From: Glycine soja | Taxonomy: Eukaryota > Streptophyta > Magnoliopsida > Fabales > Fabaceae | Length of the DNA stretch: 64,000 nt | NCBI RefSeq assembly: GCF_004193775.1 | Contig: NC_041021.1 | Span: 23,342,632-23,406,631 of the forward strand | Reading direction: 5' to 3' | Shown: piece after piece, positions 35,454-45,293 of the stretch | Position numbering within the stretch: position 1 is the first letter of the stretch | How the letters are laid out: each line of letters begins with the position of its first letter | Position numbers and translations under genes: made by a program | The notes under the pieces: model-generated | What the model was told of the DNA's origin: nothing | Databases searched by the model: none | Seen by the model: only the letters and a program-made list of their open reading frames with translations

Positions 35454-36259
35454 CTGTAGGCCGGATTGATATCCATCACTTGGAATGTAACTCGGCAGGT
35501 ATGAGGCTCTATCTGTACTGGGAGGTTGATCTCTCCCCTCACCTCTCGGCGACTGCCATCGAAGGCACGAACCACCATGGAACTCGGCCTCAAGTGATTA
35601 AATGGCAACTTCTCCAACGTGTTCTTGGGCATCACATTCAGGCTTGATCCATTGTCGATGAGTACTTTGGCCATAACGTGTTCCATGCATTTGACTGACA
35701 CATGTAAAGCCCTATTATGTCCTCTCCCCTCGGTGGGGATTTCCTCTTCAGTGAAGGTGAGGTAATTGTTGGCTATGATGTTATTGACGATCCCCTCAAA
35801 GCCTTCTACGGAGATGTCTTGGGCTACGTGAGCTTCATTCAAAACTTTTACCAACAAAGCTCGGTGAGGCTCAGAGCTCATGAGCAACTCCAAAAGGGAG
35901 ACTCTAGCCGGGGTCTTGTTGAGTTGCTCCGTTACTTTGAACTCGCTTTGTTGGATAATGTGGAGGAACTCGCTGGCCTCCTCAAGTGATACCTCTTTCT
36001 TGCCGCAGCCTTCTCTCCCCTCGGTAAATTCCTCCGTTGGAACCTCCTCGTCCGGTGTGGGGATAACCTTGACATTCTGTCCTTCGGTCACTTTTGCTTT
36101 TCCTTTAGCATTTGCGAGCTGCTTTGGCAGGCCAGGGAGTGCGAACACGCGACCGCTGCGGGTTATGCCGCTAGCCCGGTGATGTTGGTTACTTTGGCCG
36201 ATAGTGAGCCGACGTCGGTAGCTTCTTCCTTCATACCGCCCGGAGGGGCGTACCTCCAC
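35363..36259 (-). pseudogene. Aspartic protease region of level-3 pol
   Basis: The longest open part of the element (298 codons). After a basic and acidic linker, the protease core shows AKVLIDNGSSLNVMPKNTLEKL, with DNGS where D-T/S-G is usual. Then come MVVRAFDGSRREVRGEINLPVQIEP and PAYSCLLGCPWIHSVGVVPSTLHQKLFW, the second half of the retroviral-type fold. It would cut the Gag-Pol precursor. A frameshift near 36170-36260 separates it from gag and another near 35370 from the following region. Confidence 0.8.
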
Positions 36260-38433
36260 GGAATTGCGTGACTATTCTTGTAAGCAAACGGAATAGGCCT
36301 AACACCCGACACTGTCGAGGGGTGTCGGGGCCTTTGCGGAGCCGTGTCTTTGGTGAAGTGTATTACCAAGGGTTTAGGCCTTTTAGAACCTTCCTTATCT
36401 GTCGACTGCATGCGTATATGTTTTTCCTCTTCCCCCTCATTGTTGACCTCAAGATGGCCTTGGTCTATCATTTGTTGTACTAGATCTCTTACCGCTGGAC
36501 ACGTTTCCATATCATGCAGTACGCCCAGATGCATTAAACATGAATCCTCTTTGTGTTCGCTGTAGGGAATCATGTCCGCCTTTTGCAAAGCGTCGTAAAT
36601 AAACCTTCTAGAGATCGTTACGTCCTTCAAAAGTTTGGGCCCGTGCGACCTACTCACCCCGATGGCATTAACAGCTCCCCTTCCATGATTAGCAAGGGGG
36701 TTTGTCTTTATGTTGGGCCCGTCCTCGTGAAATGTCAACCATCCGACTTCTATCAAGCTTTAGAACTTGTTCTTCAAGGCCAAGCATTGACCAAGTGGCC
36801 TGGGGCTCCCCCATGGTATACGCAGGTTGCGCTAGGGTTATACCACTTTGGGAATGGTGGTTAGTGGACCCTTCCCGGAATTACCACGGCCAATTGTTTG
36901 GCGATGAGAGATGGTAAGAGGTCCCCACACGTCATTGGGATCGGGGTGAAAATCTGAGCCTGCCTTGGCAAGAAGTTCCTTGCCATGTTGGATCCCGAGC
37001 CAAGGTGGGCGTTGTTGGCCGAGTGAGGCCGGGTTGGAGCTGGAGCTTGAGGAGCTCCCCCTTGTGGGGGCATAGGCGCCATTGGCTGGGCGAGCGCTAT
37101 GTCGGAAGAGCCCCTGGTGCGAGCCAAAAAACTCGAGTGATGTTGTGCGTATTGGTGGGTATCGTGGGGGGTTTGTGGTGGCTTTGGCCACGCAGGTGTT
37201 GAAGTGACGGTATGGGCATCCCCCTCATTCTTTTTTGCCCCAGCTGTTCCAGTCCTCCTACCACTGGCACCTATTGGGGAGACGTAATCAAACTTCCCTC
37301 TTTTCAAACCCACCTCGATCCTTTCTCCGATGAAAACCAAGTCCGCGAAGCTAGAGGGCATGTAGCCCACTAATTTCTCATAGTAGAATACAGGCAAGGT
37401 ATCCACCATCATAGTAACCATTTCTCTCTCGACCATGGTAGGGGCTAGTTGCGCTGCTAGGTCCCTCCAATGTTGAGCGTATTCTTTAAAAGACTCATGT
37501 TCCCGTTTAATCATGTTTTGCAGTTGAGTTCGATCGGGAGCCATGTCAGAGTTGTACCGATACTGCCTAAGGAAGGCCATAATCAGATCCTTCCCGGTGC
37601 GGATGCGGGAAGCTTCTAGGTTAGTGTACTAGATGACTGCTGCCCTAGCCAAACTATCTTGAAAGAAATGCATCAATAACTTCTCATCCCTGGAATATGC
37701 ACCCATCTTTCGACAATACATTTTTAGCTGACTCTTAGGACAAGTCGTCCCTTTGTACCTATCGAAGTTAGGTACCTTGAACTTCGGAGGGATGACGACG
37801 TCCGGCACCAGGCACAGTTCGGTCATGTCTGCGAATGGATAATCCCCGAATCCTTCAACAACCCTCAATCTCTCGTCAATGAGATCGAGTTTCCCTTTTC
37901 TTTCCGCTGCCGGGGGTGGCCCTCCCACGGACAGAAACATTGGTTGTGTTGGGTGGTTTCGAGGCTCTCCCGCGATGTTGGGTTGAGGTAGTGCGATGGG
38001 TGTTGGCCCCTCGGCGGGAAATGGGGAGTAGGAGTCAATGTCTCCCTAACATGCTCTCGAGGATTCTCGTGGACCGTGTCAGGATGCCGAGGAGGGGAGA
38101 AACGTGATCCACGTCCTCATGCATGGCTGGTGATGTGTAGTTGGGTGGTAAACCGTAGGGGTAAGCACCTCAGTTGTACCCCGGATAGGGGTTGCTGATA
38201 TGCCACGATGTGCTTCTCTCTCGTCCCACCATGTTTGGAATGGGATGGTGCACAACAGTCGGGAGAGCCGGGTGTGCCTCAATAGTCGTGATAACGGCGG
38301 CGGCGGTGGCCGCGTTACTCTCCATTGGTTGTTTCATCCTTAGCATGGCCTCCATTATAGAAGCCATTTGTTCTTTCAAAGCCGACATGTCAGCTTTCAT
38401 CTGTTCCTGTACTTCCTCTAGGTCACCCATCAT
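36163..38433 (-). pseudogene. gag of level-3 element
   Basis: Starts near ATG 38433 with a coiled coil, EVQEQMKADMSALKEQMASIMEAM. A Pro-rich part follows, then the gag core (37940-37300): CLVPDVVIPPKFKVPNFDRYKGTTCPKSQLKMYCRKM, a stop near 37628 in place of a conserved Trp before YTNLEASR, then FLRQYRYNSDMAPDRTQLQNM, FKEYAQHWRDLAAQLAPTM and YYEKLVGYMPSSFADLVFIGERIE. A stop near 36860 and a frameshift near 36790 precede the C-terminal part (36756-36163, ...ISRRFIYDALQKADMIPYSEHKEDSC). Gag forms the particle shell. No CCHC knuckle was seen. Confidence 0.85.
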
Positions 38434-38746
38434 CCTAGATTTAGATCTAGTGCGATAGGGATGCCTTGGGGCGCGTTTAGTTATGGCTTCTTTCCTAAAG
38501 AGACCAAATTTGAGGAGTACGTAATGAGGGATGAATGCATGCTAGAGATAAAGTGTGGGAGCGATTTGATTCGCATTGATTTTTTTGGAGTAAAATCATG
38601 GGGTAAACTCATTTTATTCAGAAATTTATAACTAGCCAAGATCTGAGTAAAAATACAGACTCCCTAACGGCTCCTAATTATATGGGCCATCAAGTCTATC
38701 ATATCGTGACAATAGCTGAGGAGCCCATGGATTTCCTCAGGCACCG
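38434..38746 (-). other. Remnant of level-3 leader upstream of gag
   Basis: Noncoding or decayed. It ends abruptly at 38746 against the 5' LTR remnant. The primer site and the 3' three-quarters of the 5' LTR are missing, so a deletion joined leader to LTR here. Confidence 0.6.
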
Positions 38747-39072
38747 CCTTCTGTTGAAACCCTCAGGAAGGCCCAAGTGGGCCTGGTTGCTATTTGCACC
38801 CCCACATTGTCACTAAATACACCCCCTTTTGTGTTTTTTTATTGATTTTCTTTCTGAAACGTTATGGAACTTTACGGATTACGTAACGACACCCATATTC
38901 TTTCTGGAATGTTGCAAAACCTTACGGATTATGCAACGATGCTTGTTTTCTTTCCGGAATGTTGTGAAACTTTACTGATTACGCAACGATGCTTGTTTCG
39001 AGGGTTCCAAAGGGAGCAAACAAGGTTCAAGGGCCGACCGCAAGTACTCCCAGATGAAATTAGGGTATGAAA
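38747..39072 (-). mobile_element. 5' LTR remnant of level-3 element
   Basis: Matches 21346-21682 of the 3' LTR nearly base for base, including AAGGCCCAAGTGGGCCTGG and three repeats of 'attacg.aacga..c..'. It ends GGGTATGAAA, a mutated TGTCATACCC start, followed by ATATG. Confidence 0.85.
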
Positions 39073-39077
39073 ATATG

Positions 39078-40066
39078 TTAGACAAAGAAAGAACAAAAAT
39101 GTGAGCTTGTAATTAGAATTGTTAGTCAGTAGACAGGTTGATTGAGAAAGAAAAGCTTGAACCATAGCCGGTGAAAGAGTCATCTTAAACTATGAGTGAA
39201 CGACTAGCATTGTGTAATTGTCTTTGCATCAATCTCTGAATTTTAGAATGAAATGTATGAATGAGGACATGATGAAGGCCATCATTGTATATACCAGCCA
39301 ATTGACCAAAAAGGTTACCTTGAATTATAATTGTATCCTTTGCACCTTTTGTGAGCCAAATTAAAGTTGCAAAATTGAACCCTGAACTTGAATGACTATC
39401 TCGAGATACCTTGCTTAGATTCTAGGAGAGCATATGGTTCAAGGCAATTTACCCCAAATTTGGGGGAGCTAACTGGGATGCAAAGTGAAAGGTAAAGCAC
39501 ATTAGCACACGCAACAAATAAGTTATGTTAAAAAAAAGTAATTAAAGAAAGTGTGTGCTATTGTAATAAGGTCAAATACAAGTTAAAGTGAAAGGCTAGT
39601 GAGTAAGCTAATTGCATTGAAAATACTACTTGGATAAGTTTGGGATTTGTGCTCTCTTAGAATCTAAGCCTTTGAATCCTAGAAAAACCAATTATTTTTG
39701 TAGCCAAGCCACACTATAAGCCTGTGAAAGTCCTTCTGATTCTGTTTATGCATTTCTGACTTTATGGCATGAGATAAAGTTCAAAGATTGGATCTCTTGC
39801 TAGTTGTTGTTGATGAATAGCTTAAACACTTGTGCTTGAGTGAAACAGTAGCCGTGAGACTGTGGTTTAAGCTACTTTCCTTGATATTTGTCTTATGCCT
39901 AACTCCAATTAATTGTACAGGATACATCATGTTCTTCTCTTTGAATAACTGCATGCTATGTGAAAGACAAGTGATGAGGGCATTTTGCTTCATTCTATTA
40001 TCATGCAATCAATAGTTTTTGTTGCATACACCTTTGTACATAGTCACTGGATATTCTTGTCACTTG
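39078..40066 (+). other. Rest of level-2 3' UTR
   Basis: Noncoding continuation of 19706-19980. It is collinear with the reverse complement of 11381-12110, as shown by CAAATTTGGGGGAGCTAACT near 39450 and 'ctcttagaatctaagcc' near 39654. This supports the placement inside level 2. Confidence 0.75.
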
Positions 40067-40071
40067 GGGAC

Positions 40072-41700
40072 TGTTAGTTGAATTATACGACTAACTTTTG
40101 TATAGAAATCATTTTCCAAAGCTTGTATAGTTCCCCAATTTATGGTTATTTTGGAGTAAATTTTGTAAATAACGTTGTCTCTAGAACATTTCCATTGGAT
40201 TTAATGATGAAATCTGTGCATTTTTAGGTGAAATAGAGGCTAAGTTTTGAATTGCAAAAAGTAGCAATTGGGCTAAGCTTAGCAGTTGGGCTAAGCACAT
40301 AACCATCGCTAAGCGCAGCTTCAGCGCGCTTAGTGCAAATGAGAATCTGGCAGAGCATCAGCACCAATGCCGCTCGCAAAGCGTGAGATCAGTGCGCTAA
40401 ACCCAGCAGGTGTCTTCAGCCAGGCTAAGCGCGAGACCGGCACTAAGCCCCATTCCACTTACTCGCGCTAAGCATGAGGGTGGCGCTAAGCGCAATGTCG
40501 CGAATTCAGAGCCTATTTTAAGCCTATCTTGTGCAGAACTAGGGTAGACCTTTTATGACAGCTTCTACACACTTGTACTGAACAGCCAGGGCACAAAATT
40601 CTAGAGCAACCACAGTGCCTATTTAGGGAAAAGAGCCCTATAAGCAGAGAAAGGGAGCGGCTTATGCATTGAAGCCTAGGTTTTGACATTTGAGAGAGGT
40701 TATTGAGTAGAGAGTGAGTGTGAGATGCTGAGAAGAGGAGGAGGAATCCCCCTTCTTGTGTAAGAAACTATCATTCTCTGCCTTTAATCTCATTTATTGT
40801 TAGGGTTTCTTTGTAATGGCTGGCTAAACACCCTAGTTGGGGATTTCTAATGAACAACTGATGTAAATAGCTAATATCTAATTGATTATGTTTTCTTAGT
40901 TCAATGCTTCCTTCAAGGATTAATGTTTGTATGCTTTTGGTTTGATCACCCATTTGTGTGCACAGTTAGGTGACTTTAGCATTGGAAAATGTACTGTTGC
41001 CTTAGAACTTGATTGAAGCAGGATCGAAACTTAGTCTTACATGAGGGATCTACGGGTTAAGTTTTGGTTTTAATTATGTTGTTACTATAATGCTATTTAG
41101 TTTAGGCCTAGTCTTACATGAGGGATCTGCGGATGAAGCTTAGGCTAAATTAGGCTAAACTTTCATAAGCTACATGAGCTGAGTCTAGTCTTACATAAGG
41201 GATCTATGGACGAAACTCAGTTTAAGTTAGTCTAAACCTAAGAGGGTTGTCTAAATCAGGCCTAGTATTACATGAGGGATCTGTGGACAAAGCTTGAATA
41301 TTCAGCCTGACGAGGGATCAAAGGTTTAGTAATTTAGGCTACAACATAGAACACAAGAGCATGATTGATTAGAGAAATATATTTCTATGCATCAGCTTGT
41401 TTGTTAGAAAAACCCAACATTTCAACCTACTGCTGTCATTTTGTTTACCTTGCATTTCATAGTTTTTATCATATAAGTGTAGTTTAAATTCTGTCTAAAA
41501 TTATCACTTATACATGTTCTCTCAACAATACTTCAATTCTGAACTTAATTCAGGCTAACATTAGTTCCTTGTGTTCGATACTCGCATTCATCCGTTTTAA
41601 TTTTAAATACTTGATGATCCGGTGGGCTTTCCGGTAAACCCCCATTGCAATTTCCTTGAGACATAAATGCACAAAAAGTAACTGCAATGGGGAGCAAGCA
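40072..41700 (+). mobile_element. Solo LTR, Athila-like family, inside level 2
   Basis: Starts TGTTAGTTGAATTATACGAC and ends GGGGAGCAAGCA. Perfect duplication GGGAC on both sides (40067-40071, 41701-41705). There is no primer site or polypurine tract of its own. The sequence parallels the LTRs at 6400 and 44038, with GCTAAGCGC words at 40265-40500 and 'agtcttacatgagggatct' repeats at 41035-41285. It lies 61 bp from the 3' LTR of the host element. Confidence 0.9.
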
Positions 41701-41705
41701 GGGAC

Positions 41706-41761
41706 CAGTGAGCTGTTCTTTATTTGCTTGAGGACAAGCAAAATTATAAATTTGGGGGAGT
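41706..41761 (+). other. Polypurine tract region of level 2
   Basis: 'gcttgaggacaagcaaaa' then TTTGGGGGAGT directly before the 3' LTR. This is the primer for plus-strand synthesis. Confidence 0.85.
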
Positions 41762-43074
41762 TGTTAGTCGATGAATAGGACTAACTTTTGTGTAAGAAAT
41801 CTGTGCAAATTGTATCTAACTCCTCCCATTTATGGTTATTTTGTAGTGTTGTAATTACTGTTTGTTAAATATAGGTAATAAGTACTTAGTACTCCCATTT
41901 TGTGTATTTAATAATCATTTCCTTTCAATTTTAGGTTAATTAGGCAAGTTTGTGAAGTGCTGATTTTTAGCTTCTCGCTAAGTGAGGGCTGATCCTGCTA
42001 AGTGCACCACTTGCATGCATTCGCTAAGCGAGAAGACGCGTGCTAAGCCGAAATTCACTTATGCTCCCTAAGCGAGACAGAGTTGCGCTAAGCGAGAAAG
42101 CACCAACATGGCCACCTATTTAATCCTGAAATCCGAAATGGAGAGGGAGTTTGGGCTTTTCCTTGAGCTTTTGCAGTTTTAGAGATTTCTAAAGAGAGAA
42201 AGGTCCAAGTTCCAGAGAATTTTGAGAGCTTTTGCTGTGCGAAGACTGGCAGAGAACTGAGCTTGAAGAGGAAGCCATCCTGAGAGCATGAGATGAGTCT
42301 GTGAGTGATTGTCAGGTTCTAGAGGTGGAGGAGACATCCCCACTACTTGTATTTCTTCAATCCTTCATTTTTCTCTTCTCTTTGTTGTAAAGGAAGCTTC
42401 CCAGATATGGAGAGCTAAATCCTCTGTTGGTTCTTCCTTGTAGGTACACTATGTAAATACTTGTATATCTATTTAATTATGTTTTATGTGTTCTCTGTGC
42501 TATCAGTACGTCATTTTAGTGTGCTTTTGCCTTGATCATGTAGATGCATGCTTTGTTAGGATCATTCAATAGTGGGAATCGATTTGATTCTTAGAACTTG
42601 ATAGGACAGGGCTAGTTTATCGTATTATCGGTAGGGATCGGGGTATGGTAACCTAGTTGTTTGTATGTTTGTCTTAATGCGGTTTTGGTCGAGTTAGGCC
42701 AACAAAAGGAATCTAAGGACAATGCTTGATCAGGATTAGGCTAGACTATCACGAGGGATCGGTGTTTAGCATTTCAGGAGACACCATAGAACACATGAGC
42801 ATTGTTAAGTAGAGAATATCCTTATAACATCAGGATCCTAATAGGGAGACCAACACGTTGTCTACTTGTCTTTACACATCATTACTCACGTGATTATCCT
42901 TTTTAATAGTTGGTTTACATACCTGTTCATAGTCCACACATATCTTTTCGTACTAGACACCTATTCATTGAATATAGCTTTACCAAGTAACACAAGTTCC
43001 CTGAGAGTTCGATACTTGATTCTTACCATTTTATACTACTTGCGCAATCCGGTACACTTGGCGGGCTCGACCAG
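41762..43074 (+). mobile_element. 3' LTR of level-2 element
   Basis: Starts TGTTAGTCGATGAATAGGAC and ends GGGCTCGACCA. It pairs with 15052-16445, and is about 80 bp shorter, mainly from a gap in the GCTAAGC-rich part (near 41985). GGTAC follows. The frame at 42866-43132 crosses the LTR end and is not a gene. Confidence 0.9.
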
Positions 43075-43079
43075 GTACA

Positions 43080-43914
43080 AAGAAACTGCCAGAGCCTTTG
43101 TTTTTAAGCTAAAATTCATATTGCTCGCTTAGCGCACAGCCGCGCTTAGCGAGTCAATATGACGTTTGGTTTTAACACAGCCTTGCGCTTATCCCAACCT
43201 CGTGCTAAGCCCAATTCCAAATTTTCAAATTCTAGAGAGTTTTGGGGCTTAGCGTAGTAGGCCTACACTTAGCGTTGTCTGCAACTTTGATTGGTCCTAT
43301 AATTTGCGCTTTGCCTGAGATATCAGGCTTAGTGCTAAATCAAGCTTTAACTTACATGGATAGTCCAGGCTTAGCGCATCGAACGCGCTAAGCGCAATTC
43401 TATGAATTTCAAAAACAATGAAGGATTGGCGCTTAGCGCATCCTGTCACTAAGCCCAATTCATGAAAATTCAAATCCAGAGAGGGAATTGAGCTTAGCAT
43501 AGGGAAGCGCGCTTAGCGCTGCTACAATAATTTTTCAATAGAGAAGGAATTACGCTTAGCACATCATCTCCACTAAGCCCAAGTCATGAAGTTCAATTCA
43601 AGAGAAGAAATTGGGCTTAGCGTAGTGATGTGCACTTAGTTGAACCACCTAGCCAATTGGTGAAGGGTCAAAGTGCTTAGCGCAAGCAACAACAGCTTGG
43701 CGCGTGAAGACATGGCGCTTAGCGCAAGAGTCGCGCTTAGCGGATGGACAACTAAAAAAATTTTCTGAGTCCTTTCCTATCCATCTCTTCACAAGAACTT
43801 GAAGCCCTTTTTCTCAATACTAACCAAGCTTAAATCACATACAATCATAAGCAATTAATCTAACTAAATGCAGGAAAAAGAAATTAAAAAAAGAGCTGGG
43901 TTGCCTCCCAGCAA
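43080..43914 (-). other. Spacer between pol and the 3' ORF, level-1 element (right part)
   Basis: Continuation of 14112-15046. Roughly twenty GCTTAGCGC-like words lie between 43110 and 43740. No coding signal. Confidence 0.7.
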
Positions 43915-44037
43915 GCGCTCGTTTAACGTCATTAGCTTGACGCATCGTCCTGTTATTCTGGATTGAAGTGTAAAACAGTGTTCAATCTCTCAATAGCTCC
44001 ACCATGATATTGCTTCAGCCTTTGTCCATTTACCACC
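43915..44037 (-). pseudogene. C-terminal end of level-1 pol
   Basis: The minus strand from 44037 encodes VNGQRLKQYHGGAIERLNTVLHF, the usual end of Athila-like integrase. It is followed by a conserved post-pol block (about 43910-43950), also seen at 62110-62170. This ties 43080-44037 to the level-1 element and fixes the pol to 3' ORF order. Everything upstream is missing because an LTR starts at 44038. Confidence 0.75.
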
Positions 44038-44929
44038 TGTTAGTCATCTTATATGACTAACTTTTGTATAGAAAACATTTTGAAAAACTTGTATAGTTCT
44101 CCAAGTTATGGTTATTTTGTAAATGAATCTTGTTTTATTGTTAAAGTTGTCTGTAGAATAATTCTATTGGATTTAATTATGAAATCTGTGCAATTTCAGG
44201 TGAAAAAGAGGCTAAGTAATAAAGTGCTAAAAGTGACAGTTGAGCTTAGCTCATCAGTGGGCTAAGCGGTCATCCACCGCTAAGCGCTTAGCACGACAGA
44301 AGAATCTAGTAGAGCATCAATATAAAGGACGCGCGCTAAGCGCAAGATCAGTGTGCTAAGTGCAGTAGTTGTCTTCAACTAGGCTCAGCGCACGACTGGC
44401 GCTAAGCTCAAATCCACTTACTCACGCTAAGTGCGAGGGTGGCGCTAAGCACAATGTCATGGATTCAGAGCCTATTTAAAGCCTATCTTGTGCAGAATTA
44501 GGGTGCAGATTTTACACTCTCTGAAGGAAAAAGATTTGCACAGAATTCCAGAGCACACCACCGTGCGTATTTTGGGAAAAGAGCTCTAGAGGCAGCAAGA
44601 GGAGTAGCTTTTGCAGAGATACCTAGGTTTTGTAATCTCATTATTATTAGGGTTTTTCTATAATGACTGGCTAAACACCCTTGTTGGGGATTTCTAAAGA
44701 ACAACAGATGTAATTTCTTTAATATCTAGATGATTATGTTTCTTGTGTTCAATGCTTCTTTTAGTGCTTAAATTCTGTATGCTCTTGGTCTAATCAACCA
44801 TTTGTGTGCCTGGTTAGGTGACTTTAGCATTGGGAAATGTATTGTTGCCTTAGAACTTGAATGAAGCAGGATTGAAACTTAGTCTTAAATGAGGGATCTG
44901 CGGATTAAGTTTTGGTTTTAAATATGTTG
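44038..44929 (+). mobile_element. Athila-like LTR, 3' end missing
   Basis: Starts TGTTAGTCATCTTATATGAC. It resembles the solo LTR at 40072 for about 890 bp, then is cut at 44930 by an Ogre-like LTR. GCTTAGCGC words lie at 44225-44460. Confidence 0.82.
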
Positions 44930-45293
44930 TATCACAACCTACCCTTCGGCGGGAGGGCGACGCGAGGCTCACGTGTGCGTCTTCCAAAGGAGGAAGGCAC
45001 GCGGAGTCACCACCAATGTTTATTTGAGGAAAACGTTGGAAAAACCGGAAAAGGTGTGGTCTACGAACTTTAATCATGAAAGGTTCGAGAGTTGTTTTTA
45101 CGCACGGGGAAGGTATTAGCACCCCACGCGTCCATCACAAGGGACGACAGCCTTTAATCAAGTGTGCAAATATGACTTCAAAATGTTTTATTTTCCCTTT
45201 TTTATGTCATTTTGTGTTTTTATGCTTTTTTATGTTTTTAATTTTGGTGTGGTCGACAAGGGTGTTTCCCTCACTCCTACGTATCCACAATTG
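44930..45293 (-). mobile_element. Ogre-like LTR fragment (terminal 364 bp)
   Basis: Begins TATCACAACCTACCCTTCGG, matching the LTR terminus at 55319. It stops inside the TCCTACGTATCC motif, where the opposite-strand LTR starts at 45294. Confidence 0.85.

Larger units (their letters stand above)
19981..39072 (-). mobile_element. Level-3 Ogre/Tat-like retrotransposon (whole unit, interrupted)
   Basis: A minus-strand element with gag, protease, RT, RNase H, a second RNase H, integrase, 3' ORF, tandem-repeat 3' UTR, polypurine tract and 3' LTR, in that order from right to left. The 5' LTR is reduced to 38747-39072. Flanks GTATG (19976-19980) and ATATG (39073-39077) look like a target duplication with one change. 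The integrase end and the start of the 3' ORF were lost where level 4 sits (25274-31357). The second RNase H and the repeat-rich 3' UTR are hallmarks of the Tat/Ogre lineage. Confidence 0.87.
15052..43074 (+). mobile_element. Level-2 Athila-like retrotransposon (whole unit, interrupted)
   Basis: The plus-strand element runs from the 5' LTR at 15052 to the 3' LTR ending at 43074. The target duplication AGTAC (15047-15051) versus GGTAC (43075-43079) matches at four of five bases. Own sequence is 15052-19980, 39078-40071 and 41701-43074. The rest is the Ogre-like insertion (19981-39072) and a solo LTR (40072-41700). Coding content is reduced to part of gag, pol up to mid-RT, and two damaged copies of the 3' ORF. 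RNase H and integrase are missing, so the element is non-autonomous and dead. Confidence 0.88.

Noticed and set aside
36838..37191. 117-codon minus-strand frame in gag
   Set aside because: An alternative frame over the Pro-rich part of gag; the conserved motifs lie in the other frame (36861-37580).
31223..38458. Plus-strand frames opposite the gag-pol region (for example 32243-32524, 35717-35989)
   Set aside because: Shadows of the minus-strand gag-pol reading frames.
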